Part shown: one piece after another, positions 61,902 through 64,000 of the stretch
Layout of the letters: each line of letters begins with the position of its first letter
Position numbering within the stretch: the first letter of the stretch is position 1
Assembly (NCBI GenBank): GCA_017623595.1
Contig: JAGAOU010000037.1
Coordinates: 23,171-87,170, forward strand
DNA length: 64,000 nucleotides
Origin: Clostridia bacterium
Lineage (GTDB): Bacteria; Bacillota; Clostridia; Oscillospirales; UBA644
Direction: 5' to 3'
Notes under the pieces: generated by a model
What the model was told of the DNA's origin: nothing
The model's input: the letters and a program-made list of their open reading frames with translations, nothing else
Database searches by the model: none
Position numbers and translations under genes: made by a program

Positions 61902-62651
61902 TCAATAATCCTTTGCCTGCGCCATGGTCTTTTCGAAGGCACAGAGCAATTCCTCCCAAGCCTGCGGTGCATAATAGCAATGGGTGGATCCTTCCAAAAA
62001 ACGGGCGGAAATGCGGGGATTTTCCTGCAGATATTTCATAGCGCTCCGCGATACAACTTCGTCTTTTCGGGATTGAAACGCTTGGCAGGGAATGGGGATT
62101 TGTTTTGCCAGCGGCCGAACTCTTCGGATTTCTCCGAACAGCTCCAAATAACGGGGAATCCAGCCGATGTAGCGCCAGAATCGAAGATCGTTTTCCACGC
62201 CGTAGGCGTTTTTTTGCGCCGCAATACGGGGATTGTCCTTTTTGCTTCCTCCCAGATAAAGCATCATGGAATTGGAAAACATGGCGGGCTTGATGCCGAC
62301 CTTAAAGGGAACGGCCAAAAGAAACAGTTCCTTGATCTTCGGATTGCTCAGTGCTTCCTTTATTGCAAAAAGAGTACCCATGGAATGAGCCACGATGAGG
62401 ATGTTTTCGTGGGTCTCTGACAACTCCGCAATTTTTTCGTGTACTTGGTTTTTCCATTTCTTCATGGAGGTTTTTGCGAATTCCTTAACCCCCTTCCCGT
62501 GTCCGTCCAAAAGCATATTACACACGGAAAACTCTTCGGGGACAAGGGGGACGAGATCCTTGAAATGGTTCGGCGTTCCCACAATTCCGTGAATAAACAC
62601 CACCACCGTTTTGCTGTCGGGGAGAATACGGGAATATTCCTGATGGGTCAT
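61902..62651 (-). CDS. Alpha/beta hydrolase, carboxylesterase/monoacylglycerol-lipase-like
   Basis: A 249-residue serine hydrolase. Oxyanion-hole region VVFIHGIVGTPNHF, nucleophile elbow VAHSMGTLFA, acid in FQSRKDEVVS and His in GSTHCYY, the arrangement of Est30-like carboxylesterases. The start at 62651 is 7 bases after AGAGG; an ATG two codons earlier is too close to that site but possible. No signal peptide. Part of the operon from the promoter at 63726-63754. Confidence 0.86.
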   Translation of the reverse strand: MTHQEYSRILPDSKTVVVFIHGIVGTPNHFKDLVPLVPEEFSVCNMLLDGHGKGVKEFAKTSMKKWKNQVHEKIAELSETHENILIVAHSMGTLFAIKEALSNPKIKELFLLAVPFKVGIKPAMFSNSMMLYLGGSKKDNPRIAAQKNAYGVENDLRFWRYIGWIPRYLELFGEIRRVRPLAKQIPIPCQAFQSRKDEVVSRSAMKYLQENPRISARFLEGSTHCYYAPQAWEELLCAFEKTMAQAKDY

Positions 62652-62689
62652 AAACATGCCTCTTTTCTGCCGATATTGTAAAGAAACTG

Positions 62690-63016
62690 TTATACCTTAT
62701 GCTTTTTGCGCGGTTTTGGTTCGGGTAATTGGGGATAGATGGCCTCAAATAACTCTTTTAAAAACTGCTTATCTTCCAAATCGTCACATCGTAGCATGTC
62801 CTTTGCTCCCTCATAGGGCGCCTCTCTTGCGGCATGGGGCATCATGGCTTCGGCGGCGGGCACGGGCTTGATCAGCAGACGGTTATCGCAGAGATATGCC
62901 GCAATTTTTTCATGCTGATAAAGGATGTATTCGCCCATCATTTGTTTATGGGAGATTCCCTCCACCTCGGAGAGCTGATCCAAAACAAAGTCCAGAAATT
63001 CTCTTTTTGTGGCCAT
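62690..63016 (-). CDS. TfoX/Sxy N-terminal domain protein
   Basis: A 108-residue protein that matches the N-terminal domain of TfoX/Sxy: FLDFVLDQLSEVEGISHKQMMGEYILYQHEKIAAYLCDN, split here as VEGISHKQMMGEYILY and DNRLLIKPVP, then a basic tail PKPRKKHKV. Full TfoX regulates competence in gamma-proteobacteria, but short forms are widespread and of unknown role. Starts 12 bases after the unknown gene upstream in the same operon. Confidence 0.87.
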   Translation of the reverse strand: MATKREFLDFVLDQLSEVEGISHKQMMGEYILYQHEKIAAYLCDNRLLIKPVPAAEAMMPHAAREAPYEGAKDMLRCDDLEDKQFLKELFEAIYPQLPEPKPRKKHKV

Positions 63017-63028
63017 AATAATCTCCGT

Positions 63029-63679
63029 TTATCTGTAATACACAATTTCTTTTCCGCTATGTTTTATTTCCACTCCGTAGGGAAGAGGGCGATATTCTAC
63101 GGTTTCGGTTTCTTCCGTCTCAGATTCTTTTCCCCAGAGGATTTTGTTCGCCCTTTCGATGGTGATGTACTCTTCGGTGCTTTTAATGGCACATGGGTTA
63201 TATACCTTCAGACAGAATCGGTCGACTCCGTCGTTTGTGAAAAAATAGCGGAGATGATCCGGAAACTCTTCCGTTCCGATGAGTGTATAGATCCCGTCGG
63301 GGCATTTCAGGTTCGGATCCCTTGCGCCGCCAACAACTCTTCCGTAGGCGAAAATCGAGTGTCCTGTGCGATTGATTGTCAATGCATCCTCGACGCATGG
63401 CACAAAGAGCTTTTTTTTCAGCTTTTCCGATGCCTTTTTACTTACGGAAAAAATATGGTATTTCCCGAGTCCCTCTTCGATCGCCACAAAAAATGCCACG
63501 GAGTTCCCCTGTGTTGCGGAGAATACCATTCCGCCCAGAGGACAAACGGGGCCGCCTCCACCAATGGCAAGAACTGTTTTGGTGCATGCTGCCCAAGGGC
63601 ATTGCATGATCGAGACCCCATCCAGCACTATGTCCGATCCCAAAGGAAAAAAACCGACATATTTTGTATTGATCAGCAT
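63029..63679 (-). CDS. Protein of unknown function
   Basis: I do not recognise this 216-residue protein. It has no signal peptide or clear membrane helix. The N-terminal half has glycine-rich turns and several Cys residues (IMQCPWAACTKTVLAIGGGGPVCPLGG). The middle part has a basic stretch (KKASEKLKKKLF), and the C-terminal half alternates short beta-type segments (CPDGIYTLIGTEEFPDHLRYFF, split as DGIYTLIGTEEF and DHLRYFFTND). An acidic run SETEETETVEY precedes the end. It is the first gene of a four-gene operon, right after a consensus promoter. Confidence 0.7.
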   Translation of the reverse strand: MLINTKYVGFFPLGSDIVLDGVSIMQCPWAACTKTVLAIGGGGPVCPLGGMVFSATQGNSVAFFVAIEEGLGKYHIFSVSKKASEKLKKKLFVPCVEDALTINRTGHSIFAYGRVVGGARDPNLKCPDGIYTLIGTEEFPDHLRYFFTNDGVDRFCLKVYNPCAIKSTEEYITIERANKILWGKESETEETETVEYRPLPYGVEIKHSGKEIVYYR

Positions 63680-63725
63680 GAAATACTTCTTCCCTCTCCT
63701 AAAATCGAGTGTTTATACTTTTTCT

Positions 63726-63754
63726 ATTATAACACGATTTCCCTCATTTGTCAA
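63726..63754 (-). promoter_or_regulatory. Promoter of the unknown-TfoX-hydrolase-peptidase operon
   Basis: Minus-strand TTGACA (63749-63754), 17 bases, TATAAT (63726-63731): exact consensus, 47 bases before the start codon. Confidence 0.92.
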
Positions 63755-63784
63755 GAAAAACATCATTGCGAAAGCGGATTTATG

Positions 63785-64000
63785 CACACCTAAAGGTGTG
63801 ATGAGATACAACGCGGCAAGGCTGCGTTGATGATATACATGCGTTCCGCGTGATGATATCCGTTCGTTTTTAGTGAAATCGTTCGCTTACGCTCACGGTG
63901 AAATAATTTACTCCGTAAATTGTGAAATTTGATGCTATCGCATCAAGTGAAATTAAATCCACCCACTCGCCGTCGAGGCGAATTTCACACGCCGCAGGCG
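63785..64000. repeat. Chain of short hairpins separated by GATGATAT and GTGAAAT words
   Basis: Non-coding. Successive self-complementary words are CACACCT/AGGTGTG (63785-63800), AACGC/GCGTT (63810-63828), ATGCG/CGCGT (63839-63851), AATTTA/TAAATT (63905-63921), TTGATGC/GCATCAA (63929-63946), TCGCC/GGCGA (63967-63981) and CGCC/GGCG (63990-64000). The linkers are GATGATAT (63829, 63852) and GTGAAAT (63873, 63898, 63922, 63947), with the inverse ATTTCAC at 63982. The chain runs off the window end. I have seen similar chains in Clostridia genomes; their role is unknown. Confidence 0.7.

Noticed and set aside
63785..64000. CRISPR array
   Set aside because: The repeated words are only 7-10 bases and the segments between them are self-complementary hairpins of unequal length; no cas gene is near.

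Overview
The window looks like chromosome of an uncultured anaerobic Gram-positive bacterium, most likely a Clostridia member (Oscillospirales or Christensenellales-like). This is an inference from gene content: class II GalT, an ECF module beside truA, DUF5711 and CvpA proteins, a ClpE-type ATPase, an ABC-F protein of the YkpA/YbiT type, lipoproteins with Firmicutes-style signal peptides, AGGAGG ribosome sites, and many TTGACA-17-TATAAT promoters. No rRNA, tRNA, insertion sequence, phage or CRISPR array was seen.

Left part (1-15982, plus strand): a purine biosynthesis operon. It reads purM (cut by the window start), purN, a PurO-like IMP cyclohydrolase, a stand-alone AICAR transformylase, five tandem copies of a probable DUF6528-like beta-propeller protein, purD, a single-chain purL, fhs (makes the 10-formyl-THF used by PurN and AICAR transformylase) and rdgB (removes deaminated purine NTPs). 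A strong terminator closes it. The two steps normally fused in PurH are carried by two unrelated proteins.

15983-23162: a minus-strand glycosidase-like TIM barrel; a metal-resistance unit (SmtB/CadC-type repressor with two operators framing its promoter, a free-standing HMA protein, and an HMA-less Zn/Cd P-type ATPase); galT; a CpXC protein and an MnmM/YtqB-like methyltransferase.

23160-40533: accessory carbohydrate genes. An AraC regulator faces a GH51 arabinofuranosidase across a direct-repeat operator. A HAD-AlaX-ABC-F-TIM barrel operon follows, then GH95 with an alpha/beta esterase, a GH109-like NAD-dependent oxidoreductase, and a minus-strand operon of three tandem GxDLY/SGNH esterases plus a GH2 enzyme. 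Together these look like a set for trimming decorated plant or mucin glycans; no sugar transporter lies in the window.

40562-46316: malQ leads an operon with two alkaline-phosphatase-superfamily phosphodiesterases, a nitrilase-GDPD fusion and a PHP phosphoesterase. This unusual cluster of phosphoester and amide hydrolases is the best candidate here for an undescribed pathway.

46333-58594: potassium uptake (trkH, trkA, with a HAD hydrolase, minus strand), then a plus-strand housekeeping run: rRNA-type methyltransferase, ecfA1-ecfA2-ecfT, truA, DUF5711, CvpA and a ClpE-like unfoldase.

58595-64000: two tandem secreted, C-terminally membrane-anchored paralogs, each with a consensus promoter; a minus-strand operon (M20 peptidase, lipase-like hydrolase, TfoX-like protein, unknown protein); and at the window end a chain of short hairpins separated by GTGAAAT or GATGATAT words.
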